Shown one piece after another: positions 7,383-15,924 of a stretch of 19,457 nucleotides of DNA. Positions within the stretch are counted from its first letter, which is position 1. Each line of letters opens with the position of its first letter. The notes below the pieces were generated by a model that saw nothing but the letters and a program-made list of their open reading frames with translations, made no database searches and was not told the origin of the DNA. Origin of the DNA: an uncultured Collinsella sp. (lineage in GTDB: Bacteria; Actinomycetota; Coriobacteriia; Coriobacteriales; Coriobacteriaceae); NCBI GenBank assembly GCA_934617135.1, contig CAKTUC010000023.1, positions 1-19,457 on the forward strand, read 5' to 3'. A program made the translations under genes and the position numbers.

Positions 7383-8381
7383 TTGGCACGATCTTCGGGT
7401 TTCTCTCCAAATCTGAATACCAAGCGACAATCAACGGGTATGCGCCCGTTGATTGTTTTCAGCCTGATTTCGGTGTTGCTGCTCACGTTTTATATCCGTG
7501 AGGGCGAGGCCGGGCCGATTCATGCCGTGCGCTCGGGTGTGACGACGATTACCTCGCCGGTGCGCTTTGTGGGCTCGGCCGTGGCGGCTCCCTTTAACGC
7601 GATCGGCAACGTGTTCTCCAACCTCACGGCTTCGCAGGAGTCGCTCGACGACCTCAAGAAGCAAAACGAGGTGCTGACCTCTAAGGTCGCCGAGCTTTCC
7701 GAGGCTCAAAAGACTGCCGAGCGCCTGGAGGGCCTGGTCGGCCTGCAATCGACCTACAACCTTAAGTCGACCGCTGCTCGTATTGTCGGTGCGTCAGGCG
7801 ATGCCTGGACCTCGACCGTTACCATCGACAAGGGCTCTGCCGACGGCCTTACCATCAACATGCCCGTGACGAGTTCTGCCGGTGTTATCGGCCAGATTAT
7901 CGAGGTGTCGGCCAAGACCTCTACCGTGCGCCTGATTGGCGACGAGAATTCGGGCGTGTCGGCTATGGTGCAGGACACTCGCGCCCAGGGTATGCTGCAG
8001 GGCCAGCCCGATGGCACCCTGCGCCTTGAGTACGTGAGCGTCGACTCCGACGTCAAAGTGGGCGATATCATCGTGACCTCTGGCATTGGCGGCGTGTTCC
8101 CCAAGGGCCTGCCGCTCGGCACCGTTTCCTCGGTGGAGAAGTCGGCCAACGATGTGTATTACACCATCGTCGTTCGCGCCCAGACCACGGCAGAGAATAA
8201 CGAGGAGGTGCTCGTCATCACCTCGTTGACCGACGAGCAGTCGGCCTCGGACGAGGACGTGAGCTCTGCTAACAGCACACCGCAGGGCACCTCTCGTGAT
8301 GCGGCGACCAAGACGAAGGACGAGGACTCGGACGAGAGCTCCGACGCGTCCGAGACAACCGATTCCGGCTCGAGCGAATAG
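7383..8381 (+). CDS. mreC: Rod shape-determining protein MreC
   Basis: MreC is a bitopic membrane protein that links MreB to the wall enzymes PBP2 and RodA outside the membrane. The sequence has one N-terminal helix (PLIVFSLISVLLLTFYI), a coiled-coil region (residues about 75-120, SQESLDDLKKQNEVLTSKV and on) and the paired beta domains with the family motifs GVIGQIIEV, DVKVGDIIVTSGIGGVFPKGLPLG and TTAENNEEVLVI. The 332 residues exceed the usual size because the last 50 or so form an acidic, Ser/Asp/Glu/Thr-rich low-complexity tail that should lie outside the cell membrane. The TTG at 7383 has AAAGGTGG upstream. ATG 7440 (MRPLIVF) is a possible shorter start. Confidence 0.95.
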   Translation: MARSSGFSPNLNTKRQSTGMRPLIVFSLISVLLLTFYIREGEAGPIHAVRSGVTTITSPVRFVGSAVAAPFNAIGNVFSNLTASQESLDDLKKQNEVLTSKVAELSEAQKTAERLEGLVGLQSTYNLKSTAARIVGASGDAWTSTVTIDKGSADGLTINMPVTSSAGVIGQIIEVSAKTSTVRLIGDENSGVSAMVQDTRAQGMLQGQPDGTLRLEYVSVDSDVKVGDIIVTSGIGGVFPKGLPLGTVSSVEKSANDVYYTIVVRAQTTAENNEEVLVITSLTDEQSASDEDVSSANSTPQGTSRDAATKTKDEDSDESSDASETTDSGSSE

Positions 8382-8386
8382 GGAGG
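8381..8386 (+). promoter_or_regulatory. Ribosome binding site that decides the mreD start
   Basis: GGGAGG begins at the last base of the mreC stop codon. It is eight bases before ATG 8395 but only two before the in-frame ATG 8389, so 8395 is preferred. The spacing shows translation of mreD tightly following mreC. Confidence 0.6.
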
Positions 8387-8394
8387 GCATGTCC

Positions 8395-8961
8395 ATGGAT
8401 CTACACGAGCAGGGGGCGAGCTCCCGTACGTTTGCTATCGCCGTCATTGTCTGCGTGCTCCTGCAGGCAGGCCTTGCACCGCAGATTTCCATCGCGGGCG
8501 GTCGCGTCAACTTTATGATTATCCTGGTGTGCCTGAGCGTGTTCTCGGGCGATCCCACGCGGGCTGTCGTCTGCGGTTTTTGCAGTGGCCTGTTCTACGA
8601 TCTTTCCGCCGCCGTTCCGGTGGGCGTTATGTCGCTGCTGCTGACGGTGGGCAGTTTTGCCCTGGTGCACAGCGCGGCCGGTCAGACGGGCGGCTCCCCG
8701 AGCGCGCGCGGCATTACCGTGGGCGCCTTCGCGCTTGCCATCAACGTGGTCTACAGCATTATCTTGCTGTTTATGGGTTTGGAGACGAGCTTTGTGGTGG
8801 CCATTTTTGGCCACGCGCTGCCGTCCTCGATCCTGACGGGTCTGGTCGCTATTCCGTTTTTGATGTCCGGCGTCGTGCCGCAGTCCGGTTACGGATTCTC
8901 CGCGCGCGGTGGTCGTCAGACGGGTATGCGCTTTAAGCCCAAGACCCGCAAACTCAAATAG
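8395..8961 (+). CDS. mreD: Rod shape-determining membrane protein MreD
   Basis: MreD is the small multi-pass membrane partner of MreC in the elongation complex. The 188-residue protein is hydrophobic with about five or six helices, starting FAIAVIVCVLLQAGLAP. It contains the family-like segment FCSGLFYDLSAAVPVGVMSLLLT and ends in a basic tail (KPKTRKLK) that should be cytoplasmic. Sequence identity to MreD is usually low, so the call rests on hydropathy, these motifs and the position between mreC and the PBP2 gene. It ends directly at the ribosome site of the next gene. Confidence 0.92.
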   Translation: MDLHEQGASSRTFAIAVIVCVLLQAGLAPQISIAGGRVNFMIILVCLSVFSGDPTRAVVCGFCSGLFYDLSAAVPVGVMSLLLTVGSFALVHSAAGQTGGSPSARGITVGAFALAINVVYSIILLFMGLETSFVVAIFGHALPSSILTGLVAIPFLMSGVVPQSGYGFSARGGRQTGMRFKPKTRKLK

Positions 8962-8974
8962 GGGAGGCCCGTAG

Positions 8975-11044
8975 ATGTCTTCCCAGATGACGGTTATCAT
9001 CGCCGGTATTGTGCTGGTCGTGGCCATTGTGGTCGCGCTGGTCATCATGCGCCGCGGCGATTCCCGTTTTACCTACGACACGCAGCATGGAACGGCCCCG
9101 CGCGCCACTGAGGGCGAGGGCAATACCGCTGCGACCGCGTTCAAGGGTCGCTTCTCCATCCTCACCGCCGGCGTGGGCGCGATGTTTGCCGCGCTCGCCG
9201 TCAAGCTGTGGGGTATGCAGATGGTCTCGTCGGACTACTACGATAAGCAGGCCAAGAGCAACCAGACCCGTACTGTCACCACGCCGGCTGTGCGCGGGCG
9301 AATCCTTGACCGCAATGGCGTGGCACTTGTGCAAAACCGTCCCTCACTTGCCGTCGTCGCCTATCGCGACCTGGCCGAGGACACCGTGCTGGTGCGCCAT
9401 CTTGCCAACGTGCTCGGTATGCCCTACGTCGCGGTGCTGCGCAATATCCAGGACAATTCCGAGGGCGCCCAGAGCCTGCATACCATCGCGACGGACGTCC
9501 GTCGCTCCACGGTTGCCTATATTCAGGAACATGCTGGTGAGTTTCCGGGCGTGAAGATTGCCGAGCGCACCGAGCGCCAGTACCCGTACGGTGAGACAGC
9601 TTGTCACATTTTGGGCTACACCGGCACCATCACCTCCGAGCAGCTCGAGGCGCAGAACAAGAAGACTTCGGGCGATAACGATAGCGCCGCCGGTCAAATT
9701 ACGTACCAGTCGGGCGATATCGTGGGCCAGGCGGGTGTTGAGAGCTACTACGAGAACTTGCTGCAGGGTATTCGCGGCGAGCAGACGGTTAAGGTCGATG
9801 CCTCGGGCAACGTGACCGGACAGGCCGGCGCCGTGCCTGCCAAGGCCGGCTCCGACATTAAGCTCACGCTTGACCTCAAGATTCAGCAAGCCTGCGAGAC
9901 GGCGCTGGCGAGCGCTATCGAACTTGCCAAGACCACGGGCCACAGCAACGCCGGCAACGGCGCCGTGGTGTGCCTCGACCCCAACAACGGCGAGATTCTG
10001 GGCATGGCAAGTGAGCCCAAGTTCGACCCTTCGGTGTTTATCGGTGGTGTCTCCAACGATGTGTGGACCGAGCTCAACGACGACGAGGGTTCGCACCCGC
10101 TGCTCAACCGCGCTATTAGCGGCCAGTACATGTCGGCTTCGACCATTAAGCCGCTCTCGGCCTTGGCGGGCCTTGAGTTTGGAACCTATACCTCGGGTCA
10201 GACGACCAACTGCACGGGCTATTGGACGGGCTTGGGCAAGTCGTGGGGCAAGTATTGCTGGCTGCACTCCGGCCACGGCACCATGACGCTGCAGTCCGGT
10301 ATCGCCAATTCGTGCGACCCCGTGTTCTACGACATGGGCAAGGCTTTTTTCTACAACGACCAGCACCCTGAGGGCTTGCAGGAGGTTTTTCGCCGCTGGG
10401 GCCTAGGCAAGACCTGCGGTATCGATCTGCCGAGTGAGGGCGCGGGCCGTATTCCCGACGCCGAGTGGAAAGAGTCGTACTTCACCGACGCCTCTGCCGA
10501 GGACCGCAAGTGGAATGCCGGCGATATGACCAACATTGCCATCGGCCAGGGCGACATCCTGGTGACGCCCCTGCAGATGGCGTGCGCCTATATGGGTCTT
10601 GCCAACGGCGGCAAACAGTACGTGCCTCACGTGTTTTTGTCTGCCGTGTCGCGCGATGGCGACGGTGATGCCTACAAGTACAACGGCAAAGGCAAGAAAA
10701 AGCGCTTGGAGGCCAAAATCAATAGCGACTCGGATCTGGCGCTTGTCCGCAACGGTATGCATGACGTTATCTACACGGCATCGACGTCGCTGGCGGCCCA
10801 CTTTGGCACCCTGACGCCGCAGGTATACGGCAAGTCGGGCACGGGCGAGAAAAGCGGCGAGGACGAATACGCGTGGTTCTGCGCCTATGCCCCTGCTGAC
10901 GATCCCAAGTACGTGATTGCCACCATCTTGGAACAGGGCGGTGGCGGATCGGACACGGCGATGCATGTCGTGCGCGATGTACTCGGTGCGATTTATGACG
11001 AGCCCGATACCTCATCGGCTACGGGCGATTCTTCGGTTCGATAG
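8975..11044 (+). CDS. mrdA: Penicillin-binding protein 2, peptidoglycan D,D-transpeptidase of elongation
   Basis: This class B PBP crosslinks peptidoglycan during lateral growth, working with RodA. The 689-residue protein has the dimerisation-domain entry motif VRGRILDRNG and then the transpeptidase motifs: S389-T-I-K392 (catalytic serine), S446-C-D448 in the SxN position, and K620-S-G-T623. SCD rather than SxN is common in this group. An additional hydrophobic helix (about residues 5-25) precedes the usual membrane anchor (about 60-80); the arginines between them (MRRGDSR) and FKGRF suggest both face the cytoplasm, which keeps the catalytic domain outside. The start ATG 8975 has GGGGAGG at seven bases. 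The rodA gene follows nine bases later. Confidence 0.96.
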   Translation: MSSQMTVIIAGIVLVVAIVVALVIMRRGDSRFTYDTQHGTAPRATEGEGNTAATAFKGRFSILTAGVGAMFAALAVKLWGMQMVSSDYYDKQAKSNQTRTVTTPAVRGRILDRNGVALVQNRPSLAVVAYRDLAEDTVLVRHLANVLGMPYVAVLRNIQDNSEGAQSLHTIATDVRRSTVAYIQEHAGEFPGVKIAERTERQYPYGETACHILGYTGTITSEQLEAQNKKTSGDNDSAAGQITYQSGDIVGQAGVESYYENLLQGIRGEQTVKVDASGNVTGQAGAVPAKAGSDIKLTLDLKIQQACETALASAIELAKTTGHSNAGNGAVVCLDPNNGEILGMASEPKFDPSVFIGGVSNDVWTELNDDEGSHPLLNRAISGQYMSASTIKPLSALAGLEFGTYTSGQTTNCTGYWTGLGKSWGKYCWLHSGHGTMTLQSGIANSCDPVFYDMGKAFFYNDQHPEGLQEVFRRWGLGKTCGIDLPSEGAGRIPDAEWKESYFTDASAEDRKWNAGDMTNIAIGQGDILVTPLQMACAYMGLANGGKQYVPHVFLSAVSRDGDGDAYKYNGKGKKKRLEAKINSDSDLALVRNGMHDVIYTASTSLAAHFGTLTPQVYGKSGTGEKSGEDEYAWFCAYAPADDPKYVIATILEQGGGGSDTAMHVVRDVLGAIYDEPDTSSATGDSSVR

Positions 11045-11053
11045 GAGGTTGCG

Positions 11054-12280
11054 ATGGACTTTTCGCCGGCGGACCTGTTCCGCTCAACCAAGACCGGCTC
11101 CCGCAGCAGCCTGGACCGCGTCAACAAGCAGCTCTCGGCCTCGCGTGGCACGTTCCGCCAGAAGGTACACATCGGTGTGCTGCTGGCTACCGTCGCGCTC
11201 GTTGCCTATGGCGCCATCATTATTTGGTCGGCGTCACAGTTTAAGGCCGACGCCTCATTCTCGCGCCACCTGCTGGGCATTGGCATTGGCGCGGTGCTTG
11301 CGGTGCTCGTCTGGCGTACCGATCTGCGCGGCATTTCCAATTTCTCGACGGCGCTGCTCGTCATTGACCTTATTGTGATCTTCTCGCCCAAGATTCCGGG
11401 CTTGTCCTATACGGGTGGTCTGGGCATGACGGGCTGGATCAAGATCCCCGGTATCGGCCTGACCTTCCAGCCCGTTGAGCTCGCCAAGCTCATCACCATC
11501 TTCTTTATCGCCACGCTTGGCTCGCAATACAACGGCCGCATCGATACCGTTCGCGACTACGTCAAGCTCTGCGGTATGCTGTCCATCCCGTTTTTGGCCG
11601 TCGTCGCCATGGGCGACCTGGGCTCGGGCCTAGTCGTGCTGGTCTCGGGTGCCATCGTCATCTGCATGAGCGGTGCACGCCGCGAATGGGTGCTGTCGAC
11701 CTTGGCCCTGCTGGTTGGTTTGATTGCGCTCATCTTGGCGCTCGACTCGGTCTTTGATTCGCTCCTTGGCCACGACGTGCTTATCAAGCAGTATCAGATG
11801 AACCGTCTGACGGTCTTTATCGACCCCGACAATGCCAATTCGGATGATGCCTACAACCTTCAGCAGTCGCTCATTGCCGTCGGCTCGGGTGGCTTCTTTG
11901 GTAAGGGCCTGGGCCACGCGACGCAGTCGGCCGGCGGCTTTCTGCCCGAGTTCCACACCGACTTCGTCTTTGCCTTCCTTTCCGAGACCTTCGGCTTCTG
12001 CGGTTCCTTTTTGCTCCTGTGCCTCTACGTGCTGCTGATTTTCTCGACGATTCGCGTTGCCTTTAAATGCGAGTCGCTGTTCTTGCGCCTATCGTGTGTG
12101 GGTATCGTCGGCATGTGGGCGTTCCAGACCTTCGAGAACATTGGCATGTGCATTGGCATGATGCCGATTACCGGTATTCCGCTGCCGTTTATTAGTTTTG
12201 GTTCGTCGTCGATGATGATTCAGTTGCTGACGGTGGGTATCGTACAATCCATATGGCGGCATCGTTCGGGCGCCGCGTAA
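11054..12280 (+). CDS. rodA: RodA, SEDS-family peptidoglycan glycosyltransferase
   Basis: RodA polymerises lipid II into glycan strands and pairs with PBP2. The 408-residue protein has about ten membrane helices and the SEDS family signatures: FQPVELAKL (usually QPSE), AVGSGGFFGKGLGHATQ, the loop PEFHTDFVFAFLSE that is followed by ETFGFCGS, and the C-terminal motif GMMPITGIPLPFISFGSSS. The soluble N-terminal 40 residues are basic and contain S/R-rich stretches. Assignment to RodA rather than FtsW rests on the mreBCD-PBP2 context. The start ATG 11054 has a near-perfect AGGAGG upstream. Confidence 0.94.
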   Translation: MDFSPADLFRSTKTGSRSSLDRVNKQLSASRGTFRQKVHIGVLLATVALVAYGAIIIWSASQFKADASFSRHLLGIGIGAVLAVLVWRTDLRGISNFSTALLVIDLIVIFSPKIPGLSYTGGLGMTGWIKIPGIGLTFQPVELAKLITIFFIATLGSQYNGRIDTVRDYVKLCGMLSIPFLAVVAMGDLGSGLVVLVSGAIVICMSGARREWVLSTLALLVGLIALILALDSVFDSLLGHDVLIKQYQMNRLTVFIDPDNANSDDAYNLQQSLIAVGSGGFFGKGLGHATQSAGGFLPEFHTDFVFAFLSETFGFCGSFLLLCLYVLLIFSTIRVAFKCESLFLRLSCVGIVGMWAFQTFENIGMCIGMMPITGIPLPFISFGSSSMMIQLLTVGIVQSIWRHRSGAA

Positions 12281-12298
12281 CCGCTGGAGGGGTTTGCC

Positions 12299-13228
12299 AT
12301 GAAGATTCCCGTAGATAAGTTGACCAGCGCTTTTAAGATGGGCGCGTCTGTTAAGAAGGATTCCGATACGCCGGTGCGTGTCTCGGTTTACCTTGATTCG
12401 ACTGCGTCTCGCTTTTTGGTCGAGACGGTGCGCGATGCCTTTGTGCCGCAGACGACTTCGGGCATTGTGCGTGTTGATCGCCTGGGGGAGGACCGTATCG
12501 TTCCCAAGAACGATACCGACGTGGTGCTGGTCCTCTCGTGTGGATCCGACCGCCTGGAGAGTGCTGTACAGGAGCTCGTGATCGCCGGCGCGCCCGTGTG
12601 CGTGCTTGCCGAGTCCGCCGTTGAGGTGCCGTTCATTGAGGAGTCCACGCCCATGCTCGGCGTGGTGGCGGCGACCGATAAGACCTATCTGCTCGAGACG
12701 CTTGCCCGCTGGATTCTCGATCGCACGGACAAGGAGACGGCCTTTGCCGCTAACTTTGCCTTTATGCGCATCGCGGCCGCCAATCGCATCATTACCTCGT
12801 GTGCGCTCACCAACATGGCGACGGGCGCCCTGGTGTTTTTGCCTGGTGCCGACTATCCCGTGATGGCGTTGGCTCAGGTGGGCATGCTCTTTGAGCTCGC
12901 GGCTGTCTTTGGACGCGGCATTAAGCCCGAGCGCGGCTATGAGGTCGCGGGCGTGCTCGCCGGCGGTCTGGTGATTCGCGCGGTCACCCGTGTGCTTGTG
13001 AAGCAGACGCCGCACATTGGCTTTGTCGTCAAGGCGCTGACTGCAGCCGCCGGCACCTATGGCATGGGCCGCGCGCTCGTGTCGCTCTACGAGCGCAATG
13101 TCGACTACAGCCGCGCCAACGAGGTCGCTGCTGCTACGTTCTCACGCGTTCGCGACCTGGTGACCACGGTCGCCGGTGCCACACGTCCTATGGCGTCCTA
13201 CCAGGACGTATCCGATCTCGCTGCTTAG
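12299..13228 (+). CDS. DUF697-like membrane protein
   Basis: The 309-residue protein has two parts. Residues 1-155 look like an alpha/beta domain with strand-like segments (VRVSVYL, DVVLVLSC and APVCVLAES) spaced as in small GTPases or Rossmann folds, but no GxxxxGK[ST] P-loop and no NKxD motif can be found. Residues 160-285 resemble the DUF697 region found in GTPase-associated membrane proteins: LPGADYPVMALAQVGMLFELAAVFG, then two hydrophobic helices and GTYGMGRALVSLYER. Family membership is from memory and needs a profile search. It has a clear GGAGGGG site before ATG 12299 and sits 18 bases after rodA and 9 before the radical SAM gene, so it is almost surely in the same operon. Its function is unknown; membrane organisation of growth or division is a guess from context. 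Confidence 0.75.
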   Translation: MKIPVDKLTSAFKMGASVKKDSDTPVRVSVYLDSTASRFLVETVRDAFVPQTTSGIVRVDRLGEDRIVPKNDTDVVLVLSCGSDRLESAVQELVIAGAPVCVLAESAVEVPFIEESTPMLGVVAATDKTYLLETLARWILDRTDKETAFAANFAFMRIAAANRIITSCALTNMATGALVFLPGADYPVMALAQVGMLFELAAVFGRGIKPERGYEVAGVLAGGLVIRAVTRVLVKQTPHIGFVVKALTAAAGTYGMGRALVSLYERNVDYSRANEVAAATFSRVRDLVTTVAGATRPMASYQDVSDLAA

Positions 13229-13237
13229 GGGTTTCTT

Positions 13238-15115
13238 TTGCGCGTTCCATACCAAGACTGTTTTCATCTGATCGAGCCGTTGCTCGCCAAGGTCGAAAAG
13301 CCGAGCCGCTATATCGACCACGAGTGGGGTACGCTCTCTAAGGCCGATGCCGACTATCGTTGCTGCATGATCTATCCGGACGTGTATGAGGTCGGCCTGC
13401 CCAACCAGGGCATCGCCATTCTCTACAACATCCTTAATCAGGCCGAGGGCATTTCCTGCGAGCGCGGCTACGTGCCGTGGCCCGATATGGGCGATGCCAT
13501 GCGCGAGGCGGGGATTCCGCTGCTGTCGCTCGAGGGTGCAGCGCCCGTGGCCTCGTTCGACATCGTTGGCATGCACGTGCCGCACGAGATGGCTGTGACG
13601 AACTTCCTCGAGGCGCTCGATCTTGCCGGCATTCCGCTGCTGGCGGCCGACCGCACCGAGGACGATCCTATCATCGTCGCCGGTGGTCCCTCGGTGTATA
13701 ACCCCGAGCCGTACGCGGCTTTCTTCGATGCCATCCTCATTGGCGAGGGCGAGGAGTCGCTGCTTGAGATCTGCCAGCTGCATCGCCGTTTGCGCGACGA
13801 GGGCGTTTCGCGCGCCCAGATCGTTGAGCAGCTCACGACGGTCGCCGGTACCTATGTGCCATCCCTGTATGAGGTGCGCCACGACGAGCCCTGCTCACCG
13901 CACGGCTATACCGTGCCGCGCGAGGGCAAGGACGTCCCGCCCGTGGTGTACAAGCGCGTCGTTGAGGACTTTGGCGCCACCAATCCGCTTTCGCAGTCGT
14001 GCGTGCCGTATGCGCAGCTGGTCCATGATCGCCTGTCTATCGAGATTCTGCGTGGCTGCGCCCGCGGTTGCCGTTTTTGCCAGGCGGGCATGACGTATCG
14101 TCCGGTACGTGAGCGCTCGGCCGACCAGATTGTGTCCTCGGTGATCCAGGGCCTGGAAAAGACCGGCTATGACGAGGTGTCGCTCACCTCGCTTTCGACG
14201 ACCGATCACTCCTGCATCCGCGACGTGCTCGGTAGGCTCAACCGTCGTCTGGAGGACACGGGCATTCGCGTGTCCATTCCGTCGCAGCGCCTGGATTCGT
14301 TTGGCGTGGATATGGCTGAGTCGGTTGCCGGCGAAAAGAAGGGCGGCCTGACGTTTGCGCCCGAGGCCGGCAGCCAGCGCATGCGCGACATCATCAATAA
14401 GAACGTGACCGAGGAGGACCTGGACCGTGCGGCCAAGGCGGCCTTCGAGGCCGGCTGGAACCGTATGAAGCTCTACTTTATGATGGGCCTTCCCGGTGAG
14501 CGCGACGAGGATATCGTGGCTATCGCCAACCTGGCCGATCACGTGCTGGAGCTCGGCCGCTCCGTGGTGCCCAAGGCGCGCCGCGGGTCTATCTCGGTGT
14601 CCATCTCGGTTTCGGTGTTCATCCCCAAGGCGGCAACACCCTTCCAGTGGTGCCCGCAGCTCGATTACGACGACGTCAAGCGCCGCCAGAAGCTGCTCAT
14701 CACGAGCGTGCGCAACCGCGCCGTTCGCGTACACTACCACGATGCGGAGACCTCGCTTATCGAGGCTGCGCTTTCCCGTGCCGGTCGCGATATGACGCCG
14801 GTCATCATCGATGCCTGGCGTGCGGGATCGCGCTTCGACGCCTGGGTGGAGCACTTCTCGCTCGACAACTGGAAGGAGGCCGCTGCCAAAAACGGCATCG
14901 ACCTCAACGAGCTGGTGCACCTGCCCTACGAGCTGGACTGGCACCTGCCTTGGGAGCACGTGAGCCCCGGCTGCTCGCGCGGCTTCCTCGAGCGCGAATA
15001 CCGCCGTTCGCTCGAGGGCGTCACGACGCCCGATTGCACCCGCACGTCGTGCACCGGCTGCGGAATCTGTCCCACGCTCCACGCCAAGAACGTATTGGTG
15101 GGTGATCGCGCATGA
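13238..15115 (+). CDS. B12-binding-type radical SAM protein, TIGR03960-like
   Basis: The 625-residue protein has an N-terminal region resembling a B12-binding domain (MIYPDVYEVGLPNQGIAILY, VGMHVPHEMAVTNFLEALD and IVAGGPSVYNPEPYA). A radical SAM core follows with C274-x3-C278-x2-C281, the ligands for the SAM-binding iron-sulfur cluster. Later motifs LTFAPEAGSQRMRDIINKNV and KLYFMMGLPGERDEDI are typical of this family. The C-terminus has another cysteine group (C600, C605, C608, C611) that could hold a second cluster. The substrate is not known to me. Genes of this family usually precede a DUF2344/TIGR03936 gene, as here, and the 4-base ATGA overlap between them indicates coupled translation. 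The TTG start at 13238 has AGGGG six bases upstream. Confidence 0.9.
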   Translation: MRVPYQDCFHLIEPLLAKVEKPSRYIDHEWGTLSKADADYRCCMIYPDVYEVGLPNQGIAILYNILNQAEGISCERGYVPWPDMGDAMREAGIPLLSLEGAAPVASFDIVGMHVPHEMAVTNFLEALDLAGIPLLAADRTEDDPIIVAGGPSVYNPEPYAAFFDAILIGEGEESLLEICQLHRRLRDEGVSRAQIVEQLTTVAGTYVPSLYEVRHDEPCSPHGYTVPREGKDVPPVVYKRVVEDFGATNPLSQSCVPYAQLVHDRLSIEILRGCARGCRFCQAGMTYRPVRERSADQIVSSVIQGLEKTGYDEVSLTSLSTTDHSCIRDVLGRLNRRLEDTGIRVSIPSQRLDSFGVDMAESVAGEKKGGLTFAPEAGSQRMRDIINKNVTEEDLDRAAKAAFEAGWNRMKLYFMMGLPGERDEDIVAIANLADHVLELGRSVVPKARRGSISVSISVSVFIPKAATPFQWCPQLDYDDVKRRQKLLITSVRNRAVRVHYHDAETSLIEAALSRAGRDMTPVIIDAWRAGSRFDAWVEHFSLDNWKEAAAKNGIDLNELVHLPYELDWHLPWEHVSPGCSRGFLEREYRRSLEGVTTPDCTRTSCTGCGICPTLHAKNVLVGDRA

Positions 15116-15924
15116 GTGAGCGCTTGACCGACAATCCCACGCTCTTTAGGCTGCGCGTTCGCTACGGCAAGCGCGGCCGTCTTAAGTATCTGGGGCATCT
15201 GGAACTAATCCATACCATTGAGCGCATCGTCCGCCGCGCGGGCCTGCCCTATGCCGTGACGCAGGGTTTCTCGCCGCATATGCGCGTGGGCTTTTCGTCG
15301 GCGCTGCCCGTGGGCACGTCGTCGACCTGCGAGTGGTATGACCTGTTTATGACCGAGTTCGTCGCGCTCGACGAGGCCTTTGAGCGCTTGGCCGCTGCAT
15401 CGCCTGCCGATCTGGCGCCTATCGAGGCTGCCTACATCGACGTGCGCACGCCGGCGCTGACGGCTCAGCTCACGCGTCTGTCGTACCGCATCGACTTGCA
15501 CCTGGACCCCGAGGCACCCGTGAGTGCCGACGAGGTGCGCGCTGCGATCGACACGCTGCGCGCGGGTCATGGAATCGACTATGCGCGCGGCAAGAAGAGC
15601 AAACGCCTTGATCTGGACCATACGCTTGTTGGCTATGAGCTCACGGCGGGGGAGCGTGGGGACCATCTGGTGCTCATGCTCGACACCCATGCCGACAACG
15701 AGGGCTCCATGCGTCCGGAAATTTTGCTTTCCGCTGCTGATGTTTTGTTGCAGGGCTTGACCCCGGGCGTCGATGCACCTATTGTTTCCACCGGTATGCA
15801 AGACCTCGTGACCATCTGCTCCTACGATGTCGAGCGTCAGAATCAAGCATGCGAGGACGACGAGGGCCGACTCGTCAGCCCCATACCTGTGCGAACTTGT
15901 GGATTTGCTCCACATACTCGTTGA
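15112..15924 (+). CDS. DUF2344/TIGR03936-like radical SAM-associated protein
   Basis: The 270-residue protein begins with the family-like motif LRVRYGKRGRLKYLGHLEL, followed by IVRRAGLPYAVTQGFSPHM and GFSSALPVGTSSTCEWYD. No membrane segment or catalytic motif is evident. It always seems to accompany TIGR03960-type radical SAM proteins, and in some organisms the two are fused, so a shared reaction is likely (known family behaviour, recalled). The start ATG overlaps the upstream stop by four bases. The last 25 residues are charged and may be variable. Its stop codon lies within the -35 box of the rplU promoter. The biochemical role is unknown. Confidence 0.87.
   Translation: MSERLTDNPTLFRLRVRYGKRGRLKYLGHLELIHTIERIVRRAGLPYAVTQGFSPHMRVGFSSALPVGTSSTCEWYDLFMTEFVALDEAFERLAAASPADLAPIEAAYIDVRTPALTAQLTRLSYRIDLHLDPEAPVSADEVRAAIDTLRAGHGIDYARGKKSKRLDLDHTLVGYELTAGERGDHLVLMLDTHADNEGSMRPEILLSAADVLLQGLTPGVDAPIVSTGMQDLVTICSYDVERQNQACEDDEGRLVSPIPVRTCGFAPHTR

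Noticed and set aside
13100..13260. Possible cobalamin riboswitch before the B12-binding radical SAM gene
   Set aside because: Only nine bases separate the stop of the previous gene and the start, so there is no space for a riboswitch.
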